Source: Akkermansia muciniphila (GTDB lineage: Bacteria > Verrucomicrobiota > Verrucomicrobiia > Chthoniobacterales > Chthoniobacteraceae). From it: a stretch of DNA of 33,092 nucleotides. The notes beneath the pieces are model-generated. The model was not told the DNA's origin. It did no database searches and saw only the letters and a list, made by a program, of their open reading frames with translations. The stretch is from positions 1-33,092 of the forward strand of contig CAMCYN010000013.1 in NCBI GenBank assembly GCA_945883955.1, written 5' to 3'. The translations under genes and the position numbers were made by a program. Positions 19,101 to 27,875 of the stretch are shown here, piece after piece (the stretch's first letter is position 1; each line of letters starts with the position of its first letter).

Positions 19101-19905
19101 GAGCGCCAACGCCGTACGTGGCCTCTCGACGCGGCAGCTCACCAACTTTTCGACCGACATACTAGCCGGGCTCACAACCGCACAGATCTCTGGGTTGAAT
19201 TCGACACAAATCGCCGCTCTAAGCACCATCCAGCTCAGTTCGCTAGGCGACGCACAAATCGCTTCCATTAAGATATCTGCCGCCCAAGGGCTCACCTCTA
19301 TTCAGCTCGCCGTACTTCGCAGCAGCCAGATCAGCGCACTTGAAATTGGCGATATTGGTATCTTCGTGAGCGCGCAGATTGCAGGCTTTTCCACCACCAA
19401 CATTCCCGGCCTCACCTCCAGTCAGATTGGCATTCTGAGCTCTTCACAGATTGCCGCTCTGCGCACTTCCCAGATTACAGCGTTAAGCCGCGTCCAAGTC
19501 GCAGCCATCAATTCGGTCAGCTTTTCCGGACTCAGCACCGCACAGATCGCCGCATTAACGACGGGTCAAATTACCGCGCTGACCACAGATCAGATACGCT
19601 CTTTGAGTACGCTCCAGGCGACAGGAATCGAAACGCAGGATGTCAAGGCCCTCGACGGCATGCAGCTCTCCGCACTAAGCAGTAGCACGCTGCGTCAGCT
19701 TACGACTGCCGCCATCCACGCTCTTTCCACAAGCGCTCTGGCTGCTGTGACGCCCTCCCAGCTCGCGAACTTCTCCACCCTGCAGCTCCTCGCCTTCTCA
19801 ACCTCCCAGCTTGTCGCCTTCACCACACTCGCGCTCCGCAGCTTCACAAAAATTCAGGCGGACGCGTTTACGTCCTCACAACTTCGCGGGTTTGCAGGGG
19901 ATGGA
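12149..19905 (+). repeat. about 322 in-register 24-bp (8-aa) degenerate coding repeats arranged in 168-bp (7-octad) and 240-bp (10-octad) blocks
   Basis: Hand parse: 13 aa N-term + 8 leader octads + 34 blocks (14 of 7 octads, 20 of 10 octads) + 16 terminal octads + 15-aa tail = 2604 aa, matching the length after removal of 29 bp. Confidence 0.9.
16080..16137 (+). repeat. perfect 29-bp tandem duplication (2 x CTCAGCTCCGAGCCCTCACCACGACTCAA) causing a frameshift
   Basis: Copies at 16080-16108 and 16109-16137 are identical; 29 is not a multiple of 3, which moves the frame from 12110's to 16771's. Confidence 0.98.
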
Positions 19906-19953
19906 GGCGTCGGGCTTAGTGCTCTTTTTTGGCGTACACCGGCCAACAATTAA
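16138..19953 (+). pseudogene. giant octapeptide-repeat protein, 3' part displaced to another frame (disrupted or phase-OFF continuation of the 12110 gene)
   Basis: Manual translation of the frame from 16138 is open through to 19953 and continues the octads (LNSLSENQ IGALTAPT IKGFSSTQ LASFPTES ...). The track's 16771 start is a TTG inside a repeat, and no ATG occurs in this frame near the beginning. Confidence 0.85.
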
Positions 19954-20015
19954 GAGCGCCGATTCCGCCCTCGGGAATCCCCATATCGGGCGGACAACCC
20001 GGCATTAACCCGATC

Positions 20016-21260
20016 CTATGATCTCAATGCGTTTAACAGATCCGTAACTTCAAGCAACCGTTCCTGCCGCGTAGCCAGTTCCTTGAGTTTCACCTGCGGC
20101 CACTCCTCCCCAATAACGACGGCAAACTTCGCTCCAACAACTTCAGCCGACTGAAATTGTTTTCCGACTTTCGCTAGCGAAAGCGCGTAATCCGTCCGGA
20201 AGCCCGAATCCCGAAGCGTCTGAACAAGCGCAAGCGCCTCGATTCGGTGTTCTTCCTTCGCAAGGACGACGAACACTTCCGCTGCCCGCCTAGCGTCCAG
20301 CCAAGCCTTTCTGCGCTCACTCGCAACAGGCACACTTGCAATAAGATTAGCCAAAACAACATCCCCCATCCCGAAACCCAAGGCCGGCATCTGTACCTTG
20401 CCGTCACTCATTACCTCAAGCAGCCGGTCATACCGCCCACCGCCAGCCAAGGCGCGCTCCTTACCGCTGCGATCGAAGACTTCAAAGACCAGACCCGTGT
20501 AGTAGGCCAGCCCCCGCACAATTGTCAGATCCACCTGTACAAAGTCGGCCATTCCGCGGGCCTTTAGATCCGCAAGAATTCCCTGCAATTTCGCCGCCTC
20601 CTCAGAGGGATCCGCAATAAAAGCTCTCACGGCCGAGAGCTCGATGGCGAATTCCGCTAACCGCCTCTGGCTGTCCGCCTCTGGCGCACGTTCAAGTTTA
20701 TCCACCACGGCAAGAAAATCTAGCAACCGGTCCTCGGCAACTCCCCGCGCACGCGCAAATCCAGCCCAAGCATCCCGGTCACTTAAACGCACCACAAAAT
20801 CTGCCGGACCGAATCCAAAGGCCCGCAGTAAATCAATCACCAGCGCAATCAACTCGGCGTCAGCCCCCGCGGATGCCTCCCCCAGGATGTCACAGTTGAG
20901 CTGTAAAAACTCACGCAACCGACCACGCTGCTGTTTTTCGTAGCGAAAGAAAGAAGGCGCGCAAAACCACTTGAGCGGCTTTTTATAGTCCCGTTCGCGA
21001 GCCGCCACCATACGGGCAAGAGTCGGAGTCATCTCGGGGCGGAGCGCGACATGACGATCGCCTTTATCAACGAAATCAAAAAGCTGCCCGAGCAATTCGC
21101 CGCCACTTTTCTTTCGGTACAGCTCGGTCGATTCGAGGACCGGGCCATCATATTCGACGAACCCATACCGGCCTGCGACGTCCCGCCAAACAGAAAGAAT
21201 GTAATTGGTACGGGCACAATCCTCGGGAAAGAAGTCGCGGAAACCTGGAAGCAGCTGCAT
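20016..21260 (-). CDS. hisS: histidyl-tRNA synthetase
   Basis: 414 aa: PGFRDFFPEDCARTNYI, ALRPEMTPTLARMVA motif 2, FFRYEKQQRGRLREFLQLNCDILG, GLAYYTGLVFEVFD. Confidence 0.92.
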   Translation of the reverse strand: MQLLPGFRDFFPEDCARTNYILSVWRDVAGRYGFVEYDGPVLESTELYRKKSGGELLGQLFDFVDKGDRHVALRPEMTPTLARMVAARERDYKKPLKWFCAPSFFRYEKQQRGRLREFLQLNCDILGEASAGADAELIALVIDLLRAFGFGPADFVVRLSDRDAWAGFARARGVAEDRLLDFLAVVDKLERAPEADSQRRLAEFAIELSAVRAFIADPSEEAAKLQGILADLKARGMADFVQVDLTIVRGLAYYTGLVFEVFDRSGKERALAGGGRYDRLLEVMSDGKVQMPALGFGMGDVVLANLIASVPVASERRKAWLDARRAAEVFVVLAKEEHRIEALALVQTLRDSGFRTDYALSLAKVGKQFQSAEVVGAKFAVVIGEEWPQVKLKELATRQERLLEVTDLLNALRS

Positions 21261-21345
21261 AGGACGAAATTTTTGGGAGCTGAAGCGAGCGGTACGGCCC
21301 TGGCATGCAACGGGAATCCGCAGGCTGGAAGAGACTTGCCTGGCG

Positions 21346-21975
21346 CTACTTGGCGCGAGCTGAAGTGAGACGCATCGTCAGAGCGTACAAAGCGGCCATC
21401 ACAACGACAGCTCCGACAAAACCGAGAGACTCATGTTTAATTGCGGAGATCATCGCAAATGGATCGTCGATCAGACCCGGATTACGCTGCGCGACCCGCA
21501 ATCCAAACCACGCCAACACCCCGCACCAGAGAGCCGACCCGGTGATGGTCATCAGACTGAACACCGCGAAGTTCATTTGAATAATGCCGGCTGGGATAGA
21601 AATGAGATGGCGCACCACGGGCAAAAGACGGGCAAAGAAAACTCCACCAGCCTCGTATCGATGCACAAAATGCTCGGCACGCTCCAGCTTTGCCTCGCTG
21701 ATACCAAACCGTTTTCCCCAGCTGACGACAAGAACTCGCCCCATCCAACGGGCAAGCCAGTACATCAACGCCGAGCCAAGATACGAACCAACGGTTCCTG
21801 CCAGAACGACGCCATAAATATTGAGCTTACCCTGCTGTGCCCAATAGGCCGCCGGAGGAATCACCACTTCGCTGGGGACCGGCAAAATTGTGCTCTCAAG
21901 CGCCATCAGCAGCATGACGCCGCCATAACCCCAATCACGAACCCAGCCAAACCAGAGGGCAACCAGTGCATGCAT
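21346..21975 (-). CDS. DedA-family (VTT domain) membrane protein
   Basis: 209 aa: LESTILPVPSEVVIPPAAYWAQQGKLN...GTVGSYLGSALMYWLARWMGR..., FFARLLPVVRHLISIPAGI. Confidence 0.92.
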   Translation of the reverse strand: MHALVALWFGWVRDWGYGGVMLLMALESTILPVPSEVVIPPAAYWAQQGKLNIYGVVLAGTVGSYLGSALMYWLARWMGRVLVVSWGKRFGISEAKLERAEHFVHRYEAGGVFFARLLPVVRHLISIPAGIIQMNFAVFSLMTITGSALWCGVLAWFGLRVAQRNPGLIDDPFAMISAIKHESLGFVGAVVVMAALYALTMRLTSARAK

Positions 21976-22019
21976 AATATAAAATCAACCCGACAGGCCC
22001 ACTTTACAGGCCCCCAAAA

Positions 22020-22307
22020 TTAGTACGCTTCAGTCTCCTCGGTCAGCCCGGGATCCAGACGAATCGAATCCAGACGCCGACGCACTCCCCGATCGGATTC
22101 CGGTCCCTTCCAGGCGCGCGCCACCGTTTCTACAACGGCTGGCAGGGCGAGTAAAACGCCGAGGGAAAGAAGGGTTGCGGCAGTGGTCTTCTGGGTGGGA
22201 CGAGCCAGTTTCCCGGCAAGAAGCAGCCCTATTCCACAACCCACAGCCGTCTGAGTGACAGCCAATAAGCTGCTTTTTATGGGATCGGAGGAAAGCGAGT
22301 TAGCCAT
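22020..22307 (-). CDS. hypothetical protein with hydrophobic segment
   Basis: From ATG 22307: MANSLSSDPIKSSLLAVTQTAVGCGIGLLLAGKLARPTQKTTAATLLSLGVLLALPAVVETVARAW... Confidence 0.55.
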   Translation of the reverse strand: MANSLSSDPIKSSLLAVTQTAVGCGIGLLLAGKLARPTQKTTAATLLSLGVLLALPAVVETVARAWKGPESDRGVRRRLDSIRLDPGLTEETEAY

Positions 22308-22324
22308 GGCGAAGTGCTTCCAGA

Positions 22325-24193
22325 TTACCCAACCGACAGATCGCTTGCCACTCCCAATATAGGCTTCGTTGCCCCATCCCACCCTTCGTCCTGCGCCCCA
22401 AAACGCCTCACCGCACCGAGGGCCCCAACCGTGTAGATAAGCGGATAGAGTGCTTCAAAGTACCACAACTTCGCGAAATAGAACCCGATCGGGGCTGCCT
22501 CGGTCCAATTCCCCTTTTCCACTCGCTTCACTAACCAGTTCACCCCTCTGTCGACGGCGCCAATGTGGGCGCTTCCTGCCAACGCCTCCAAAGCCAGGCC
22601 GGTTTCCTCCACCGATGGCTCCATCTCCTCCCCAGAATTCCCCCCCCAAGCCCCGTCAGTTAATTGCAACCCCACAAGAACGTTTTCCGCACGGCGGAAC
22701 ATCTCTTCGGGTACAGTAAATCCCCGCCCCCGAAGCTCCCGGAGCGCCACCAGAACACGCGACGTCCCGTAAGTGAGGTTGACCTCATCGCTTGCCCATT
22801 CATTTCCAAACCACAAGGGTGCCCACCCTCCACCCGGACATTGCACACCCTCCAAAAAACAAATCCCACGCAGGATCGCCTGTTCCACATTCTGTCGTAA
22901 CGCGCCGGTCCACTGCGGCAACCAGGCACTCCACGCCCTTAACGTATGCGCTGTCAGATCGGGACTGCTCCGGTCAAAGGGCAAGGCCCCCCAGCCACGA
23001 CAAAAGGTCGGAATGCCACCATCGCGATTCTGTAAACCAAGAAGCCACCGAGTTCCCATCTCCCCCGCAACTCGTGCCCTTCCGTCGACCGGCCCCAATG
23101 CCAGCAACGCCAGCAATGCACCGGGTGTATCATCCGCATCCGGCACGCCTCCAGGCAGATTGGTCCACGCCCAACCTCCTGGAGCGGCGTGAGTATAAGG
23201 ATGCTCTACGCGATACTGCTGCTCCAAAAGCCACTCCCGCAGATCGTGGCGACGCTCATAATTAAGAGCCTCCGGCTGCCAGCTCAAAGACTGGACCGCT
23301 AAAGTCGAGACCCAGGTCGCAAGATTTGAATCAATCGGCCAGCTCCCATCCGCTCGCACCGAAGCACGCAGAAAATCCGCCGCCAACTGTGCGACCGGCC
23401 CGCTTCCTTCTCCCATGGCAGCCAGGCTCATTAGCACAAAACTCGTCAGCGGGGTGGCCTCCAAAAAGCCGCCGTTTGGCGGCTGTAAGGTGCGCAACAC
23501 CTTTAATGTACGGGCTCGCAGCGACGAGCGAACCCAGCGAAGAAACGGATTTCGCGGCGGCGCGAAGTGATGGATCACCTGCCCGATAGCGATCAGCGCC
23601 GGCAAGGCATAACTTACCACGGGCATTCGCATGATCCCAAATAACCGGTGCGGAAGAGCCGCTAACTCGAACGGCAAGGCCGGCACTTCCGCCCAACCCC
23701 TCGGGCCCAACCGGCCGGAAAGTGTACAAGCCATAAGGATAGGCACCGAAAATGTACGATCCTTTCCATAGCGACTCCGGATGGCCTCCGCTAACACCTG
23801 GAGCCAACCCGCCCCGCTCGCTCCGCAAGCCAGCTCCAACCAGGCTTGCGCCCTCCGAATACGCTCAGGATATACGTTATCCGATCCAGACGCACCAAAC
23901 GCCGCCCAACATAGTGCGGTTGTACTGATGTTACTCTGACTTAGAATCGTGTCGCCCCAGCCGCCGTCCGGGTTCTGATTTTCCACCAACCAGCAAACCC
24001 CGGCTCTCAGTAACTCGCCATCCACGGACGCGCGCTCCGAAGACTGCAGCTGGGCGAGAGCAATCACAGCCGTAGCGGTAGAGAGTGCACTGCTCGACAG
24101 CTCTCCAGTCCAGTGACCATCTGAATTTATCTTATTTAAAAGACTATCAGTGACCGCTCTGAGTGCGGAACCAAGGCGTTGACCGGAACTCAT
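22325..24193 (-). CDS. shc: squalene-hopene cyclase family protein
   Basis: From ATG 24193 (622 aa); class II cyclase DxDDT motif (PDADDTPGALLALL) and QW-type repeats (QNPDGGWGD, CPGGGWAPLWFGNEWAS, QLTDGAWGGNSGEEMEPSVEETGLALEAL). Confidence 0.88.
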   Translation of the reverse strand: MSSGQRLGSALRAVTDSLLNKINSDGHWTGELSSSALSTATAVIALAQLQSSERASVDGELLRAGVCWLVENQNPDGGWGDTILSQSNISTTALCWAAFGASGSDNVYPERIRRAQAWLELACGASGAGWLQVLAEAIRSRYGKDRTFSVPILMACTLSGRLGPRGWAEVPALPFELAALPHRLFGIMRMPVVSYALPALIAIGQVIHHFAPPRNPFLRWVRSSLRARTLKVLRTLQPPNGGFLEATPLTSFVLMSLAAMGEGSGPVAQLAADFLRASVRADGSWPIDSNLATWVSTLAVQSLSWQPEALNYERRHDLREWLLEQQYRVEHPYTHAAPGGWAWTNLPGGVPDADDTPGALLALLALGPVDGRARVAGEMGTRWLLGLQNRDGGIPTFCRGWGALPFDRSSPDLTAHTLRAWSAWLPQWTGALRQNVEQAILRGICFLEGVQCPGGGWAPLWFGNEWASDEVNLTYGTSRVLVALRELRGRGFTVPEEMFRRAENVLVGLQLTDGAWGGNSGEEMEPSVEETGLALEALAGSAHIGAVDRGVNWLVKRVEKGNWTEAAPIGFYFAKLWYFEALYPLIYTVGALGAVRRFGAQDEGWDGATKPILGVASDLSVG

Positions 24194-24198
24194 AAGAT

Positions 24199-25119
24199 CT
24201 ACTGAAGGTGACCGAGCGCGAGAAGCCCATAGAAGGTGTACTCCACATCGAGAAAATCGTCGGCCCAATGCCCGTGGAACCCACCTTCCGCACTCCACAG
24301 CGTGTCCAGAAAATCCAGCGTCGCCTCCCTCGCACTGGCCGGCAATGTCACATCAAGACAGCTAAGCGCGTGCAACGCAGTGGCCGTGGACAATAAGTCT
24401 GGAATCGGCGCCATCGGCATTGCCAGAAATCCCCCTCCGGGATGGATCTGGCGCAAAATCCAGTCGGCCACTTGAGGAGCGACTGGCATCTCAAGCTGAT
24501 GCAGCAGCGTGACTGCAGCCGCCGTTGCGTTTGTAGACCCAGCCTGCAACCCACGCGCATTGCTCCATGCTCCATCGGGCGTTTCGAGAAATTTTAACGC
24601 CTGCACCAAGCGGAGCGGGTCAGGCACTTCACGGCCCAGATCCTGATACGCCCCCAAGGCAACAAAACATCCATAGGCGTTCCCATCAGCAGCCCCAGCT
24701 TCCCCATCATACGCTCCGTCCTCAGAACGAAAAGTTTCCAACCGCCCCAGCAAGGAGTCGGTCAATCCCACCGGAACCGGCCCCACCACAGACCAACATC
24801 GGGCCAAGGCTCCCAGATGCACAAAATCCAGGCCCTCGCCATTGCCAAAAGTCCGCAGAAACTTCCGCAGGCGCTCCACCGGAAGCGGTTCATCTAAAGC
24901 ATTTAAGCACGCGATTGTGAAAATTGTATAATAGAGATCCTCGCCGCCCGAGCGGTCAAGGCCTCCGCCGCGAGGCCCCAGTTGCGACCGCAAGAAGACA
25001 CGAACTAATTCGGCCGACTCGCCCAAGGCCAAAGCCCCGCGTCGCGCCACTTGCAGCATTTGAATCCGGAGAGACACGCACCCTGTGTAACATCCCCCCA
25101 GCCTCGCGCCGAGTCTCAT
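24199..25119 (-). CDS. prenyltransferase/squalene-oxidase-repeat protein (start could be 25059)
   Basis: QW-like repeats: SEDGAYDGEAGAADGNAYGCFVALGAYQ, ETPDGAWSNARG, SAEGGFHGHWADDFLDVEYTFYGLLALGHL; 5-bp gap to shc start. Confidence 0.75.
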   Translation of the reverse strand: MRLGARLGGCYTGCVSLRIQMLQVARRGALALGESAELVRVFLRSQLGPRGGGLDRSGGEDLYYTIFTIACLNALDEPLPVERLRKFLRTFGNGEGLDFVHLGALARCWSVVGPVPVGLTDSLLGRLETFRSEDGAYDGEAGAADGNAYGCFVALGAYQDLGREVPDPLRLVQALKFLETPDGAWSNARGLQAGSTNATAAAVTLLHQLEMPVAPQVADWILRQIHPGGGFLAMPMAPIPDLLSTATALHALSCLDVTLPASAREATLDFLDTLWSAEGGFHGHWADDFLDVEYTFYGLLALGHLQ

Positions 25120-25292
25120 CCTGGACCGCCCACCATCCCAGTTGCCGCCAAAGCCCGACGGCAGCCTCGAGCCTGTCGCTTTTTAGACACAACGCAAACA
25201 TGGGGAATGTCGCATTTTATTCACCCGATTCGATAACTCGGTGAGTTCAAAGGCTCGGAGTCGTATGGCAAGGTCCCTGCTTACAGATAAGC

Positions 25293-26726
25293 GTGCTCGC
25301 GCAATCCTACCGCCCCGCAGATCTCTTCGATGAACTCATGGACGCCAATGGCTGCGTCCGGCCCTATTATCAGCCCGTTGCTGAACGTTTCTCCCGGATG
25401 TCACCCGAGGAACTCGAACAAAAGGTCAAAAGCCTCGAACTCCTCTTCTTAAAACAAGGCGTCACATTCACCGTTTATGGCGACGAACGGGGTACGGAAC
25501 GGGTGTTCCCATTCGACCCAGTTCCCCGGGTGATTCCGGCCCACGAATGGGAAGAGGTGGAAGCGGGGCTTATTCAACGCATCACCGCTCTCAACCTCTT
25601 CCTGTACGACATTTATCACGAACAGAAGATTCTTAAGGACGGAATCATTCCTGCGGAAGTTGTGCATAGTGCGGCCCACTTCCGGCCTGAATTTGTCGGA
25701 ATCAATGTACCGCGCGACACTTACATTCATGTCTGCGGCACCGATCTGATACGGGATCAGGACGGTCGTTACCTTGTTCTCGAGGACAACGGTCGCTGCC
25801 CCTCAGGGGTCTCATATGTCCTGGAGAACCGGGCCGCGATGAAGCGTGTATTTCCCCAGCTTTTCGGCACGTCGGGCGTCCGCTCCGTAGACACGTATCC
25901 GGCGGATTTACGCAGTGTTCTACAATACATCGCCCCAAGACAAACAGCTCACCCCGTTTGCGTTTTACTCACCCCAGGGGTGCACAACAGTGCCTACTTC
26001 GAACACTCGTTCCTTGCCAGACAGATGGGCATCGAGATCGTCGAAGGGCGGGATCTTGTAGTACTCGACGGATTTGTTTACATGCGCACCACACACGGCC
26101 TCCAACAGGTGGACGTGATTTATCGCCGGATAGACGACGATTTTTTGGATCCCAAAGTGTTCCGAAAAGACTCGATGCTCGGCGTACCGGGATTGGTCGA
26201 TTCAGTTCGGCGCGGCAATGTGGCACTGGCCAACGCCATCGGCACAGGCGTCGCCGACGACAAAGTGACCTACGCCTATGTGCCCGAAATGATCCAGTAC
26301 TACCTTGGCCAAGACCCGATTCTTGAACAAGTTCCCACATATCTGGCATGGCGGGATGGCGATCGTAAATACATCCTGGAGAACCTTCCAAAACTTGTGG
26401 TGAAGGCCGCCAACGAAAGCGGCGGCTACGGAATGCTGATCGGACCACAGGCTTCGAAAGCCGAGATTGAAGAATTCCGTGGCAAGATCCTCGCCAACCC
26501 ACGCAACTACATTGCCCAACCTGTAGTCTACTTTTCCCAACACCCCACTCTCGTGGATGGTGGGTTCGAAGGACGGCACGTCGACCTCAGACCATTTATT
26601 CTGTGCGGCGAAACCACCAAGGTTCTCCCCGGAGGTCTTACACGAGTGGCGCTCACCCGCGGATCCATTGTCGTAAACTCCTCCCAAGGTGGAGGCAGCA
26701 AAGACACCTGGGTTCTAGCCGACTAA
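25293..26726 (+). CDS. circularly permuted ATP-grasp type 2 family protein
   Basis: 477 aa: [16 protein letters not shown]-like N-terminus ([18 protein letters not shown]), [46 protein letters not shown]. Confidence 0.93.
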   Translation: MLAQSYRPADLFDELMDANGCVRPYYQPVAERFSRMSPEELEQKVKSLELLFLKQGVTFTVYGDERGTERVFPFDPVPRVIPAHEWEEVEAGLIQRITALNLFLYDIYHEQKILKDGIIPAEVVHSAAHFRPEFVGINVPRDTYIHVCGTDLIRDQDGRYLVLEDNGRCPSGVSYVLENRAAMKRVFPQLFGTSGVRSVDTYPADLRSVLQYIAPRQTAHPVCVLLTPGVHNSAYFEHSFLARQMGIEIVEGRDLVVLDGFVYMRTTHGLQQVDVIYRRIDDDFLDPKVFRKDSMLGVPGLVDSVRRGNVALANAIGTGVADDKVTYAYVPEMIQYYLGQDPILEQVPTYLAWRDGDRKYILENLPKLVVKAANESGGYGMLIGPQASKAEIEEFRGKILANPRNYIAQPVVYFSQHPTLVDGGFEGRHVDLRPFILCGETTKVLPGGLTRVALTRGSIVVNSSQGGGSKDTWVLAD

Positions 26727-26760
26727 CCCTCCCTTCCCCTTTTAAACCCTACCCCACCCC

Positions 26761-27786
26761 ATGCTTTCCCGCGTTGCCGATCACCTTTACTGGATGTCCC
26801 GCTACATCGAACGGGCAGAGAATATCGCCCGACTCATGCAGGTGAGCGTCGAACTCCTTCTGGATTCGGTCGCTTTCGGCTCCCAAAAGGCGGACGAATA
26901 TTGGACGCCGGTTCTCGCTGCCACTGCTATGGAAGGAGCCTTCCGACTGTTGCATCCGGATCCCAAACCCGGGGACATTAGCCACTTCCTTACGCTGGAC
27001 GAACGCAATCCTGACTCCATTTTATCCTGCGTCCGCGAAGCTCGAGAAAACGCGCGCACGGTCCGCGATCAAATCTCGGACGAGATGTGGACAGAACTGA
27101 ACGCCCTGTATCTGCTGGTCAGCTCGCCAACCGGGGTAGAATTGCTGGAACGCTCTCCTCAAAGCTTCTTCGAGAAGATTATCCATTCCTCGCTCCAGTT
27201 TGACGGCATCACATCAGCAACCCTTTCGCGTACTGAAGGGTGGAACTTCCTGCAGCTCGGTCGCTTCCTGGAGCGCGCCGACAAAACCAGCCGGTTTCTG
27301 GACATCAAAACCCAGACCCTTTCCGACAGCGATCACGCGGTAGATTCGCTTCAATGGGGAACTATCCTTCGTGCCTGCTCGGCATACGCCCCCTACCGGC
27401 GCGTCCATGGCGGAGAGGTCACGCTGGAGAAGATCCTCGACCTGCTTTTGTTCTCCGTGGAATTCCCCCGTTCCGTTCGTTTCTGCGTTCGTATGGCGGA
27501 TGAAATGTTGCACGCCATTAGCGAAACTCAAACCGGACGATACTCCAACCCGTGCGAGAAATTGACCGGTGCGCTGCTGGCCAAACTAAGTTTTGCGTCG
27601 CCGGCTGAGGCTCTCAACATTGGGCTCCACCAATACATCGATGAACTTCAGGTGGCACTGAATGAAGCAGGCCAGGCCGTCTTTGAAACCTACGTGTACA
27701 TTCCTCAGGAGTATACAAAATCACTCCCTGCCACATTTGTTTTCGATCCCCTGGGCACTCAACAACAACAGCAGCAGCAACAGTAG
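26761..27786 (+). CDS. alpha-E domain-containing protein
   Basis: 341 aa: MLSRVADHLYWMSRYIERAENIARLMQV, WNFLQLGRFLERADKTSRFLD; poly-Q C-terminus. Confidence 0.92.
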   Translation: MLSRVADHLYWMSRYIERAENIARLMQVSVELLLDSVAFGSQKADEYWTPVLAATAMEGAFRLLHPDPKPGDISHFLTLDERNPDSILSCVREARENARTVRDQISDEMWTELNALYLLVSSPTGVELLERSPQSFFEKIIHSSLQFDGITSATLSRTEGWNFLQLGRFLERADKTSRFLDIKTQTLSDSDHAVDSLQWGTILRACSAYAPYRRVHGGEVTLEKILDLLLFSVEFPRSVRFCVRMADEMLHAISETQTGRYSNPCEKLTGALLAKLSFASPAEALNIGLHQYIDELQVALNEAGQAVFETYVYIPQEYTKSLPATFVFDPLGTQQQQQQQQ

Positions 27787-27801
27787 CAGCAACAACAGTA
27801 G
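27770..27801 (+). repeat. (CAR)8-TAG-(CAR)4-TAG trinucleotide tract at the end of the alpha-E gene
   Basis: CAACAACAACAGCAGCAGCAACAG TAG CAGCAACAACAG TAG. Confidence 0.9.
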
Positions 27802-27875
27802 CGAGTTAAATCGAAGGCTCGCATGCTTCCCTTGGAGCTTCCCTTACCATCTCAGCGGTACAACCGCTGGTTTTC

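Noticed and set aside
12149-19905. CRISPR array or non-coding satellite interpretation of the 24-bp periodicity
   Set aside because: The periodicity is at protein level with degenerate codons, there are no constant repeats with unique spacers, and the frame is open throughout apart from the 29-bp duplication.
12149-19905. Ice-nucleation protein or TAL-effector repeats
   Set aside because: Octads share only superficial features (Ser/Thr-rich octapeptide; LTxxQV/I like TALE 'LTPEQVVAI'). The INP AGYGSTxT motif and the TALE 34-aa unit are both absent.
19961-19979. Possible hairpin GATTCC-gccctcg-GGAATC after the giant gene as a terminator
   Set aside because: Only a 6-bp stem and no following T-run; insufficient support for a terminator call.
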